Positions 10,623 through 22,200 of a stretch of 64,000 bases of DNA are shown here, piece by piece; within the stretch, counting starts at the first letter, position 1; the number at the start of each line of letters is the position of its first letter. A program made the translations under genes and the position numbers. The notes under the pieces are model-generated. The model did not search any database. It had not been told where the DNA came from and saw nothing but the letters and a program-made list of their open reading frames with translations. Origin of the DNA: Anaspis maculata (Eukaryota; Arthropoda; Insecta; Coleoptera; Scraptiidae); NCBI GenBank assembly GCA_949128115.1, contig OX421963.1, forward strand, positions 77,371,635 through 77,435,634. Reading direction: 5' to 3'.

Positions 10623-11916
10623 ATGGTTTTCGTGTGCCCAGAAGACAAGTGCAAGGACCGCAAGTCCTTGCTGACCAAGCTGAAAGACCTGGTGTGCCAG
10701 ATCGACGACAAGGGCTGCTGTCCCTGTCCCACTGCGTGCATCCCGGCTCCCTGCCCCACGCCTTGCTGCGCCCCAGGACCGGTAATAGAAATCTACGATC
10801 CACTACCGAAAGCATGTTTGCCAATTGTCACCCCCACACAGCCGTGCTGTCCGTCTCCGTGTGGTCCCTGCTGTCCGGCTCCCTGTCCTGCTCCATGCTG
10901 CGGCCCTCCGTGCGGGGGTTGCGGCCCGTGTTGCTGTCCGGGGACATGCCCTCCACCTACAACTCCGGTGCCGGTGTGCTGCCCCTCGCCGTGCACCCCA
11001 TGTCTCGTGCCGCCCTGCATGCCGATCTGCACGCCGGTGCCGCCTCCGTGCATTCCCGTTTGCAATCCAAACCCGCAGGAGCAACCCTGCGTGCCCTGCA
11101 ACCCGCCTCAGATGATGGTGTGCTACAGGCGGCCGAAAGCGTGCGCCGGCTCGGCTAACCGCAGCAAGTCTCGGGAACTGCGAGGCAGTATCCTTTATAC
11201 CGGATGTGACTGCACCAAGCGCAACGGCCTCCAGGTTGGTGGTTATATTTTTTCTCTGGAGGGGTTTTATGGGGGATCAGGTCTTGGCAGTGGTCTCAAG
11301 TGGTTTCGGAAGTATCTAGAATGAAAAGCATCAAGTCCCGAATCGGAGACCAAGACCAAACTATGGATCGAACCTCACTTTTGGGTTTATCGCTTATTTT
11401 CTCTCAACCTTTTAAATGTTTTCACAGGACGAATGTCAACGTTCCGAGTGTCACGGATCGCCCGCGTGCTTGGCCCAGCCCGATCCTTGCTGCGGTCCCA
11501 GCGCCTTTGCTGACGGCAAGCACCTCGGCAAGGGCAACTACAAGGGCAACAACAACCTCGAAGAGTACCAGTGCTACCCGGCGTACGTCCGCCTGCCCTC
11601 GTGCGCGCCGTGCGGTCCTTGCGGCGGGGGCGGCTGCGGACCTTGCGGTCCTCCATGCGGTCCGTGCGGTCCGTGCTGCGATCCCTGCTGCGGACCATGC
11701 TGCCCGCCTGTTGTGCCGCTCATCGCGCAGGCGCCGTGCCCGCCGCCCATCTGCCCCGGGCCACCGCCGCTGGTGCCCATTGGCCAGATTGTGCCGGTCA
11801 CGCCGGCCGTCCCGTGCTGTCCTGTGCCCAGTTGTCCGCCACCGATGCCGGTGTGCCCGCCGCCGTGTTGCTTGCCGCAATGCTGTCCGGCACCGTGCTG
11901 TCCCTGTCCTTGTTAG
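10623..11916 (+). CDS. Cys/Pro-rich CGP-motif protein (sperm-tail Mst/ODF-like)
   Basis: There are two exons, 10623-11234 and 11428-11916. They are joined by a 193-bp intron (CAG|GTTGGT to TTTTCACAG) in phase 0 and encode 366 residues. The protein starts MVFVCPEDKCKDRKSLLTKL, a charged non-repetitive head. It then becomes a long run of Cys-Pro-Gly tripeptide-like repeats (CGPCGP, CCPAPC, CPPP), with a charged spacer around residues 195-245 (KHLGKGNYKGNNNLEEY). CGP runs are the signature of the Drosophila Mst84D/87F/98C family and mammalian ODF1, structural proteins of the sperm tail. Chorion or cuticle proteins are the main alternatives. There is no signal peptide, which argues against secretion. 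The gene is far more GC-rich than its surroundings, and large antisense frames (about 10793-11101 and 11387-11880) are shadows of this composition. It is flanked by inverted satellite blocks. The sperm role is inference. Confidence 0.8.
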
Positions 11917-12129
11917 TCAAGTCCAATAAGTATTAAGTCCTAATGTTGTTCAATGCAAAAGTCTTATAAGTTAATGTCTCAAAAGTAAAGTGTCCTGGCC
12001 GTTGAATTTGAGTTTTATTTTTGTTCTGGAAGTAGATACTTGCTGGTATCTAATACCTAACATCAATCATTTCTTTCATCTTCAAGATGCAGATATTAAC
12101 TGCATCTTCTACTTCTAAGTAAATGCTCC

Positions 12130-13010
12130 AACATTCACTTGGAAACACAATAGGCTGTAAGACCTCGAACCCACACATGAAGACACAAGAGGACCAACTA
12201 GTGCTCCAAAGTGAGACGAGACAAAAGGGGACCATCTGCACTACTACAAATGACATAAGGGCACCATGAGGGCCTAATAGAACACAGAACCCACAGAAGG
12301 CACAATGGAGCTCAATAAAGTTCCATAAACTTCGATAAGATTCATGGGGCTCTGAATAACACGAGGAATAACACAAAGACCAAGGAGTAACTAAGGAAAA
12401 AGACATAAGAAAGTTCATCAGAGCTCCAAACAACACGGGAGCTCATTAGAGATCCGAAAGCCGCTAAAATATAACAGGACTCATAAGAGCTCTAAATAGC
12501 ACAAATGATGACTACAAATGACACTTGATCGCACAAGAGAGCTTCTAGGACACTGAGAACCCTAAGAAGGCACAAAAAAGCTTTCCAAAGGTCCAAAAAC
12601 TTCGAGAGGACACAAAGGGGCTTCAAAGAGCTCCAAACGACACTTGAAGATATCAGTGGGGCCGTAAGACCTTGACTAACCCGGGAAGATACAACGGGGC
12701 TCATTAGAGTTTCGAAAGCCACGAAAAGACAGTATCAGAAAAGGCTTGAAACGACAAAATGTAGACACAAAGGGGATTCAATAATAATAGATATTTCCAA
12801 CATAAAAACACAAGGGGACACACTAGAGCGTCGAAAGCTCGGGGTTCTTCAGAGTTCCAAACGACACTTGAAGATACTGACACAGACACAAATGGGGTTT
12901 AGAGTTCCAAAAATCATGAAAACAAACAAAGGGCCAATAAAGCTTCAAATACTAGAAGGCACAAAAAGACTTCAGAAAGACGACGACGAAGACGAAAAGA
13001 CATACGGGGG
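12130..13010 (-). repeat. Second block of the GAGCCCC/TGTCTTC satellite, inverted
   Basis: Read on the minus strand, the sequence is the same degenerate satellite as 8310-9955 (phrases such as GAGCTCT, CCCCTTGTGTCTT). The blocks lie on either side of the Cys/Pro-rich gene in opposite orientations. Minus-strand open frames here (about 12050-12889) are repeat-derived. Confidence 0.65.
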
Positions 13011-13484
13011 CTTAACTATTTGACCTTCAAAGTGTCCGGCAAAAAATTGTTCGGCGAAAAAGTGGCCGGTCACGGTCTTGAGCGGAGTACCCCAGCTCAA
13101 AAGCTCACAGGTGTTTCAAGATCCCTCGCCATAACAGGAATTGGGAGGGTGGTTGCGTCTTCTTCATCACCATCCACCAAATCCGCCGTATTCTAGGATC
13201 TCAGTGGCACAAGAAGTTCGTTCTCGCGAATGACTTCGCGACCTTCGTCTGCGAGGAGTTTCCTTCGTGTTGGGACTTTCTGAAACGCTTTTGGTTTCCA
13301 CCTGTGAACTTCAGCTTCAGGTAATGAATAAAACCAAGGCGCCGGGTAATGAAGCAAGCATAATGCACCCGGCCCGCCTGCACCTTTTCATAAAACCGCA
13401 GGTGCCATAAAATAGCGATTCCCAGATACGTCACATTGGCACCCGAACTGCCGCCTTGTTCCTAAACAAAATTCAAACGTACAA

Positions 13485-14687
13485 ATGTCACGCAAACATC
13501 CAGATTTCAATTTATACGACATGATCGAGTAAGTTGCCTTTCAATCGTTGCCTCCGAAAGTCCCAATTTCCAATGTTCTCCAGCGAAGGCCCCCTCGTAA
13601 CCACCGCCAGGATCTACGCGGACATATTCAAAAGCAAACCCCCCTCGTACTTCGAGTACGAAAACTACAATCCGACCACCGAAGAAGTGGAAAACTACAG
13701 TCTGGTGCGAAAAATCGGCCAGGGCAAGTACAGTTTGGTGTTCGAAGGTGTGCAGGATGTCAAAAACGAAAACATCGTGGTCAAAATACTGAAACCGATC
13801 AAAAAGCCGAAAATCAAGCGCGAAATAAAAATCCTGGAGCACTTGAAAAACGGCATCAACATCATCAGCTTGAAAGGCATCGTCGCCGCGTCGGGCATTC
13901 ACGGTTTGATTTTCGAATCGACGGCCAACAATGAAGATTTCAAAGAAGTGTATTTGAAACTCAACGAAGGTGAAGCTTCTCATCAGCTTTCAAGTTCAAG
14001 TAATTGCTGACTTTGTGCTTAATTTCAGGTGATATTCGGTTTTACTTGTACGAAATTTTGCGCGCTTTAGATTACTGCCACAGCTGCGGCATCATGCATC
14101 GAGACGTGAAACCGCACAACATTATCATTGACAAGAAGAACAGAAAGATTCAACTGATTGATTTCGGTCTGGCCGAGTTCTACCGACCGGGCGAAAGGTA
14201 CAACGTCCGCGTGGCTTCCAGACACTACAAAAGCCCGGAACTGCTGGTCGAATACGGCTACTACGACTACTCTTTGGATCTGTGGTCGCTCGGCTGCGTC
14301 TTCGCCGCAATGATATTCAGAAAAGAACCGTTCTTTCAGGGATGCGACAACAAAAACCAGCTGTATTGCATCGTCAAAGTGCTGGGCTCCGGCAAGTTCT
14401 ACTCTTATCTGCACAAGTACAACATAGAGATCGACGTCAGCATGCAGGAAACGATCGGCACGCGTTCAAGGAGACCTTGGCAGCAGTTCGTCAACACCGA
14501 GAACGAGCACTTGGTCAACGAGACGGCGTTCGAATTGTTGAATTCGCTGTTGTGCTACGACCACATCGACAGAGTGACGGCCAAAGAGGCTCTGGAGCAC
14601 AAGTACTTCCAGACGATTCGCTACACTTCGCTGCCGATTCCAGTGTTCAACAAGTTGAAAGTCTCCGGGCTGGATCATAAAAAGTAG
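13485..14687 (+). CDS. Casein kinase II alpha-subunit-like Ser/Thr kinase (divergent paralogue)
   Basis: Three exons are proposed: 13485-13528, 13584-13969 and 14029-14687, with introns of 55 and 59 bp, giving 362 residues. The first exon is inferred from a perfect GTAAGT donor, a TTCTCCAG acceptor and an in-frame join. The alternative is a start at the ATG at 13573. The protein tracks CK2-alpha: the head (ARIYADIF), glycine loop [11 protein letters not shown] (60-70), catalytic Lys82 in VVKILK, the CK2-specific basic cluster [10 protein letters not shown] (88-97), HRDVKPHN (167-174), the metal motif at 188-190, and the long [15 protein letters not shown] activation/APE region. It is clearly diverged. 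The metal motif is DFG where CK2 has DWG, GRG is GQG, and CK2 surface positions differ widely. An AATAAA lies at 14893-14898. It is probably an active kinase and a possible tissue-restricted paralogue of the canonical subunit. Confidence 0.88.
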
Positions 14688-15005
14688 AAATGTACCTACT
14701 CGATTTTGAGTTTTATTCGACACAGTGGGAGTAGAGATTTTAGCAATAATGCTAAAAAGAAACACATTTTTGCTTTTCAGGGCGTTTAACGCAAGACCCC
14801 TTCGCGGGTCAGCCTCTCATCTCCTTCGTTTCTCCTGACTGTGGCCAGCCTGTAACACAAAGTGATTATGATTTTTCTTGAATGTATAATTTAATAAACA
14901 AAGTATTTCTAGTTTTTTTCGGTTGATAAAATTGGATTTTTTGCTGATTGAAAACAGAATTGTCGTACCTATTTACCTAGTTCTAGTGTGCAAAATTACA
15001 TTATA

Positions 15006-17367
15006 TAGGCCAGTCAAATTAGAACAAATTTTTTCCGTTTGAGGGAAAAAACTGTTGGAGTTTTGGAAATTTGACAGTAATGCCTGGTAAGGTGTACTGT
15101 TGAACATACTAAAAGTCCCCAACTCCACCTATTGAGCTTGAGCCACCATCTTGGAAAAATGGTCCTTCGATCCAGTTTTCTGCTTATACAGGGTGATTCA
15201 AAAATGGCGCATTTCCTTTCGGGCATGTTACAGTGGACGTTAACGGAGCGTGGGAAAAATAATAAAAAAAATCAATCGGCTTCGATTTGCAAGTTATTAA
15301 CAAAAACAAATCTGTCCAATCTGGCAGCATCGCATTAGTACCCACCTGGCACCTTTAGATCAAAGACACAGATCAAAGAGGTACATCACAATAGCATTAT
15401 TGTATTGTTACCCTGGAAACTCCGTAGAACCTGCCAGACCATACCAAACATACTTGCCAAATGTATTTTCACGGCACTTTTGAGGTGAAAGACGAATTTT
15501 GAAATTTGAAAATTCGACTCAAATCTCAATTGCAAGAGAAATTTTCAACCGGGAACTACTAACGACATGTGACTCTTCGCAAGTAACAATGCTTTGCTTA
15601 AAAATCATGCAAACTAAAGAAGTCAAATTCTCAACTTCACCTCTTCATAACTCGAAAAATAATTGAGCCAATTTTTTTTTACTATTTTTTCCGTGCTCCC
15701 TCAACGTCTCCCACAACGTACACGGGAGGAAATGCGCCATTTTTGAATCACCCTGTATTCTGCAAATCATCAGAGATATTCAATTAAGTTTCATAAAAAA
15801 TCAAGGCTATAAAATTGTCTACAAAAATTGTTTAATACCGATTTTTTTCTCGTATGTTGATATTAATAAAATTAAATTAACAAAAAAAAAATATAGCGAT
15901 TTTTTGCCTGTGGCTAGAGATATTGTCTTCAAAATTTGTTAAGATGTTGGCAGTCTACATCAAAGCTAAACGTGATAGTTGAAATAGAAGAAAAAATTGC
16001 GAAAACATTTTTATTTATTTTTTTAAATTATGCAAAAATTTGGTTTTCGAGTTTGACTTTTCCAACAGGGCGGAGTAAAGCTTTCAATCGAACATCAATC
16101 AGTTTTGATATTTACATATTGTAAGATAAGATTTCATCAGTATTGTGCCTTCATGAGCTTCTGGAATGCTCGATATGAATTAAACTAAAAGAATAATAGC
16201 TAAGTCCAAAAAGTGTTGTCGATTGGTTCTGAAGGAAACATTTCAAAACAAAAGCTCGACATCAGCAAAGGATATACAGGAGGTCCAAAGGTCATTCAAC
16301 TGTATATGAGCCCCATATTGATGTGCCTTATTCAAAATAGTACAAAAGAATCAATCAAAATGTTGAAATCCACCCTGTATAACAAAAAGTAACGATATAA
16401 AATGGAAGTAGTGAAGCATACCTGATGCCAAAAAGACGGCCTTTACATCTCTGAAAAAAAGAACAAGATTAATTGATTTATTTGAAAGTTATTAGTCCTC
16501 GAACTTGACTTTTTGCCAGTCAAATGAGTAAAAGTAGAGAGAAGTAACTGTCGGAGTTTCAGAAATCTGACAGGGATGTTCGCAAAGGTATACTTATAAA
16601 CATACTGAAAGTCCCCGCCTCTACATGTTGTGTTCGAGCCGCCATCTTGGAAAAATGGTAAGAAACTTGATCGAAGGACCATTTTTCTGATGTCTTTTGT
16701 TTTGAAATGTTTCCTTCAAAATCAATCGACAACACTTTTTGGACTCAGCTATTATTCTTTTAGTTTAATTCATATCGAGCTTTCCAGAAGCTCGTGAAGG
16801 CACAATACTGATGAAATCTTGTCTAACAATATGTAAATATCAAAACTGATTGATGTTCACTTGAAACCTTTACTCCGCCCTGTTGGAAATGTCAAACTCG
16901 AAAACCAAATTTTTGCTTAATGTAAAAAAAAATTTAAAAATATTTTCGCAATTTTTTTCCTATCTTAACTGCCATGTTTAGCTTTAATGTAGACTGCCAA
17001 CATCTCCACAAATTTTGAAGACAATATCTCTAGCCATAGGCAAAAAATCGCTCTTTTTATTTTTTGTTGTCAAGTTAATTTTATTAATATCAACAGATAC
17101 GAGAAAAAAATCGGTATGAAACAATTTTTGTAGACAATTATATAGCCTTGGTTTTTAATGAAACTTAATTAAATATCTCTGATGATTAGCGCAATATAAG
17201 CAGAAAACTGGATCGAAGGACCATTTTTCCAAGATGGCGACTCGAGCTCAATAGGTGGAGTTGGGGACTTTTAGTATGTTTAACAGTACACCTAACCGGA
17301 CATTACTGTCAAATTTCCAAAACTCCAACAGTTTTTTCCCTCCAGCTTTCCTTATTTGACTGGCCTA
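15006..17367. repeat. 2.4-kb composite palindrome
   Basis: TAGGCCAGTCAAAT at 15006 and its inverse ending at 17367 bound long inverted arms; for example, the stretch near 15945 matches the inverse of about 16980-17000. The terminal ~180 bp (CAGTCAAAT ... CACCATCTTGGAAAAATGG) occurs a third time inside, at about 16515-16690, in the same orientation as the left end. So the structure is a composite and not a single element. A 567-bp CAGGGTG element interrupts the left arm only. No coding region is seen. Confidence 0.7.
15189..15755. mobile_element. 567-bp CAGGGTG-ended element with a matching empty site
   Basis: The ends CAGGGTGATTCAAAAATGGC and the inverse are flanked by TA (15187-15188 and 15756-15757). 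Subterminal inverted repeats extend about 130 bp with divergence. The right arm of the enclosing palindrome has the unoccupied site (TATA at 17195-17198), which shows the element inserted at TA after the palindrome formed. Confidence 0.75.
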
Positions 17368-17371
17368 ATAG

Positions 17372-18384
17372 TGGGGGGTTAGTGGAGGGTTAGTGGGGGG
17401 TTAGCGGAATAGTATGTGCATTTTTTCATTAAAGCATGAGATTTGGCATACTTGTTCAAAGGACCTTCCTTTGCAATTCCAGATGTGGCGCCACGCAAGA
17501 TTTCGCGCCAGAGGCACTGTATTGCGGTTAATATACCTACTAGGGGTAAATTCTGCAAAAATAGTTCCTGGCCGGAAAATTACAACTCAAAATGAAGGGT
17601 ATGGACCCCGTCAATCCAATGGATGGAAATACGTTGTAGTTCAACGTTCAACGCATCACATTCCGCTGATACCATTTTGGCACAAAAAAATTCGATAATT
17701 GTTGATGGGGAGGCAAAACTCGGCTGGGTGGCTCTTTTTTTTTTCCTGGGCCATTTAGATTCGATTGCGACAAGATTGATACCTTTTTCGACTAAATTCA
17801 ACCTCCTGAACTTGAATCCGATGTGTAAATTTGGATAAAAACAAGTTCGAACAAGTTAACTTGAGAAAACCTGTTTATTCTTCGACAATTTTCACAAAAC
17901 TTTTTTTACTGTTGGAGGGCTTCATCTTTGAGAATATTCAAGATGTCAATAGATTGAAGTGTATTCTTCACGATAATAGTCCACTCGATCTATAATTTTG
18001 TTTTCCGAGACGACTTAAGTTCAAATCGGTTTTTTCTATGTCAAAAAACAAAGTTACAGATCGAATGGATGATTTTCGTGAAGAATACGGTTCAATCTAA
18101 TGTCCTCTGGAATATTTTCAAAGATGAATACCTCTAACAGCAAAAAAAAAGTGTTGAGAAAATTGTTTAATAGAAAACAGGTTTCCCATGTTGACTAATT
18201 CGACCTTGTTTATATCCAAATTTACACATCGGATTCAAGTTCAGGACATTGAATTTAGTCGGAAAGGATACCAATCTTGTCCTGCAAAGGAATTGCTTCT
18301 GAACACGTATGCCTTTCATGCTTTAATCACAAAATGCACTAATCATTCCATTCTTGGCCGTTAACCCCCCCCCCCCTAATCTGG
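17372..18384. repeat. 1-kb palindrome with G-run/C-run ends
   Basis: The left end carries repeated GTGGGGGGTTAG phrases and the right end a TTAACCCCCCCC run. Inside, GACAAGATTGATACC (about 17770) pairs with GGATACCAATCTTGTC (about 18266). The arms meet near 18030. The left arm has about 320 bp (about 17440-17765) with no counterpart in the right arm. No gene is seen. Confidence 0.6.
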
Positions 18385-19252
18385 AGTATAGAGTACAGAT
18401 ATTATTCTAACAAATCAGTAGAAGTCTTAATGAAGATTTTGGGAGACTTACTGGCTTTGACAGATCGGTAGAAGAAAGATAACAATTCACCATTTTCCCC
18501 CGAATCCCCGATAACTCCCCCACAAGATATCTACCTCCTGGTGGAATGAAATGCCATGTTTGAATCACCTGCAGGAGAAAGCGTACGCTGGCCTGACTCG
18601 ACTGCACTCAATGTACCAAAAGTGCACCAAATGTTGCATACGCACTAAGACGAAGATTTACATTAATACTCGTTAAATCCAAGAGATCACCCAGTAGTAC
18701 TAGAGTAGGGTCGTATCTAGCTCTCTAGATATTCTGCGTATTTCAGCAAAAAAGAATCACTTCCTGAAGTCTAATAAAACCTAGAACCATTATTCCTTTC
18801 AGTAGGTAAGTACCGGTTAAAAGTACACAGCTAGGTAGCTACAGCTATGTAGCTTCAGCTAGTTTGCTTTATGAATGAAAAATTATAGAACGTACGGATT
18901 TCCGTAACGATTTGCAATATCCAACCTGAATTGGAATAATTGTACCTGCGCCAAATTAAAAACCTCGAAGATCGATAAAGCAGTAAACGAACCAGTTACC
19001 AATGCGCAAAGGAAGTGAAAAATTCATCAACATGTCATAACACAGCGCTAAATTTAAGAAACAAGTCCCGAGGTGTCCCACTTTAATTACGAGAATGTAT
19101 ACCCACACGGCACTTGAAATATTGCACCTATGCAGATGGCCGATCAGCTCGCAATAATGCTACCATTTCCGGCTTCGTTTCGCAAATGCAGAGATAAAAT
19201 TATGCTGCTTTTCCGTCATAATAATAATGATTTATTACCTTTATAAAATACT
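18385..19252. other. No gene seen between palindrome and DDX20 3' end
   Basis: The sequence is AT-rich and unique-looking with short tandem phrases (AGCTAGGTAGCTACAGCT near 18830). It has no supported ORF, RNA gene or TIR pair. Confidence 0.4.
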
Positions 19253-19279
19253 TTTATTTGTTCATCACAAACTCACAAT

Positions 19280-22200
19280 CTATTCGAATCCGCGCTTCTG
19301 CTGGTACTGCGCCATTTCCTGGACGTAAATGTTCTGCCCGACATAATTTCTCACGCTGCTCAATTGCTGTCGCCAGTTTTCAAAGAACCACTTGTCGAAT
19401 TCGTAAACGTCGGTGTAGTTCAAGCCGTAACGCCACAAGTGCGTGGCGCAGCTGTCGAACATTTGGGCGTACTTCTGTTCATCGCTCACGACAGGAGTTG
19501 CAACTGGCATCCATTGCAAATCGGGCTGCGCCATCGCTTGGTCGGCCAGTCCGTGGTTCGATTCTCCACGGACCAGTTCCGAGCTTGTCGGATATTGTGC
19601 TTCTTCCATTGGAGAACTTTCTTCATAAGCCTCTTCATACTCTTCTTCGTCCTCGTAGTTTTCGTCGTGGCTTTCGTCATCTTCGTTGTTTTCACCACTC
19701 ATTAAACTGCTGTAATAACCTTCCTCCATTTTCAACGCCCTTTCGTGCCTTTCCAACTCATCCTTGGGCAACACTTCCATCCAGTGTTTCGCCCCGTCTT
19801 TGCCTATAGCAAAATCGAAAGCAGTCTTGAAAATATTTTCAACTTCGTCGCAAAGATTTTCATAGCATGTGGTTTTTTTCGTTTCAATCTCAGACGATTC
19901 ACAAACCTTCCAGATTAGATCCACATGGTCTCCAGAGTCTTCATCTCCAGCATTCGATGCGTCCAAATCAACGCCTCCAGCATCTTCGTCCTCGGCTTTC
20001 AGTATGTTCAAATACTGATCGATCGCTTCGACAATGTTGGCATTTTGAACTTCATCATCGACATCAGGCTTAGTCAGTATCGCAGCTGTGGTATACATGG
20101 CGTTGTTTTTTACAAAAGTCTTGGCTGAGCTTTCCGGGCTTTTCTTTGGACTTCGTTTGCGCTTCTTGCTATCGTCCAGAAGCGATGCGAACAGCTCTTC
20201 CGCTTCAGTCAGTTCTTTGTTCTCTTCCTCCACTTTGTTAACGGCTTTGCTCTCGTCTTTCTTAGTCGGCGCTGTTTTCTTTCCTTTCTTCCCTTTTTTA
20301 TTACCATTTTCCGTTTCGCCTTTCAATTCCAACATCGCTTCTTTAATCGTTTCTTTGTCTTCATTCGACACGATCGCGTTGACTTGCTCGAACTTGGCTG
20401 GATCTAAGTTCTTCCAATCGATTCCAAACTCGCTCAACTTGGACATGCTTAACGAAGGCCCAATCGCACCCAAAATCTTCTGCAACTGCGTCAGCTCGTC
20501 CCCAATACACGCCAAGTTGATGCAAATACCGTGCGATCCGTATCTACCGGCTCTGCCCATTCTATGCAGATACGTCACGGCATCTTGAGGAATATCGTAA
20601 TTCACAACCAGATCAACATTCGGCGCGTCTATGCCTCTCGCAGTCAAATCCGTGCTCAACAGTATGCGATTCTTGAACTCCTTCAGCTCGCCCATGACTT
20701 CCAAACGCTTCGGTTGAGACTGGGCCGAACTGATGAAGTTCGAATTCCATTCTTTCGCATTCAAAGCATTGCTGACTGATTCGGCACGAGTCTGATAGTT
20801 GCTGAAAACCAAGCACTGGGTGAAAGGCACGTTGGATAAAATGTCCAGCAAGGCTTCAGTCTTGACTTTCATGAGTTGCACGGGATTCGATTTGGAGACT
20901 TTGTGCGTCGAAACAAACTGTTTGAGACCCAGGAGGATGGGGGTTTCGAGTTCGGCGCTAACGTGCGTGGGGCTGCGCATATACTTGGCAAGGAACAAGT
21001 CGAGTTCCTGGGGGAAGGTGGCCGAAGAAGCGATTATTTGCTTGCGAGACGGCAACGACGAGTAGATTTCGTTGATGTCGGACTGAAACGAGTCCTCCAT
21101 GAGTTTGTCTGCTTCGTCGAGGACGAACAGCTTGATGCAGGAGGGGTCGAGCTGGTTTTCAAGAATGAGATGTTTGATGCGTCCGGGGGTGCCGACCGCG
21201 ATGTGGCAAGTCTGGGCTTTTTTGATGTCTTGGTCGATGGGCATGCCGCCTATGAACGACTCCACGTTCAGTCCTGATAAAATGAAATCAAAATTAGCTT
21301 TGTAAAAAACCAGACTGGAAGTCATTTTTGAGCACTGCCTTAACATGGTCGTCAGAGTTGCATAGAAGTTACGGCGTAATGTTTTTAGCACATTTTTCAC
21401 CTTGGTGAAATCACTATGGGATCTTATACAATTTTTTTCATTTGTTCGAATCAAAGAATAAACTGAGATCACTACAGGAATAAAAATATTTCGTCTTGAA
21501 AACCCTTACATTTTTTAGAAGAAAAAAAAAGATGAAAATTTGGGCGTAGATGAATGGAGTTTAAATTGGAAGACTCATGACGTAGTAAACCTGTTCTGCG
21601 CTTGCGCACTAGGCAGATCATCGTGCCATATGCGTTGACCGCTGCTGTCAGGTTGTGTCTGATATAGCAATTCTACACTCCATGAAATTTTACTAGTTAT
21701 GAGTAAAAATCACGGAAAAACGAAACAACACAATGCAGCATCTTTTTGTATAATGTGGAATTTATATGTATCTCAGCAGGAAGCAATTTAATTTTATGTT
21801 TGTGGGGAGACAGTTCACTATAGATCTGGCAATTTTGCATCAGATAAACGGAAAGCGTTTCCAGAGGGTCACTATGTCAAATTCTGTTTATGTCTTATGA
21901 TCATGTTTGAATGACATATGAATGACATCTCCGTCAGACTCTTGTGTGTGTGTCTCTTCTGTTTTCCCCGGTTCTCATGTGAAAGTGTCCTCTAAGTGAT
22001 GTATTTTCAAGGGTTACCCCAACATCACCATTTCTACTTCTCTGAAAAATAACTGCGCCTTCCCAGTCGCAACTCCTACGAAATTAGGTGGCTCGATAAG
22101 GCTTATCGTCAGAAGCTACGAAACAAAGTGTTTCACGCCAACAGATAAGCGATGATTCAGAAAACTTGCTACAGAAAGAGATCATTTCAATGTACCAAGG

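Noticed and set aside
10793..11101. Antisense Gly/His-rich ORFs over the Cys/Pro-rich gene
   Set aside because: They are composition shadows of a GC-rich repetitive coding sequence on the other strand.
19364..20588. Plus-strand ORFs opposite DDX20 exon 3
   Set aside because: They overlap a strongly supported helicase on the other strand and have no domain of their own.
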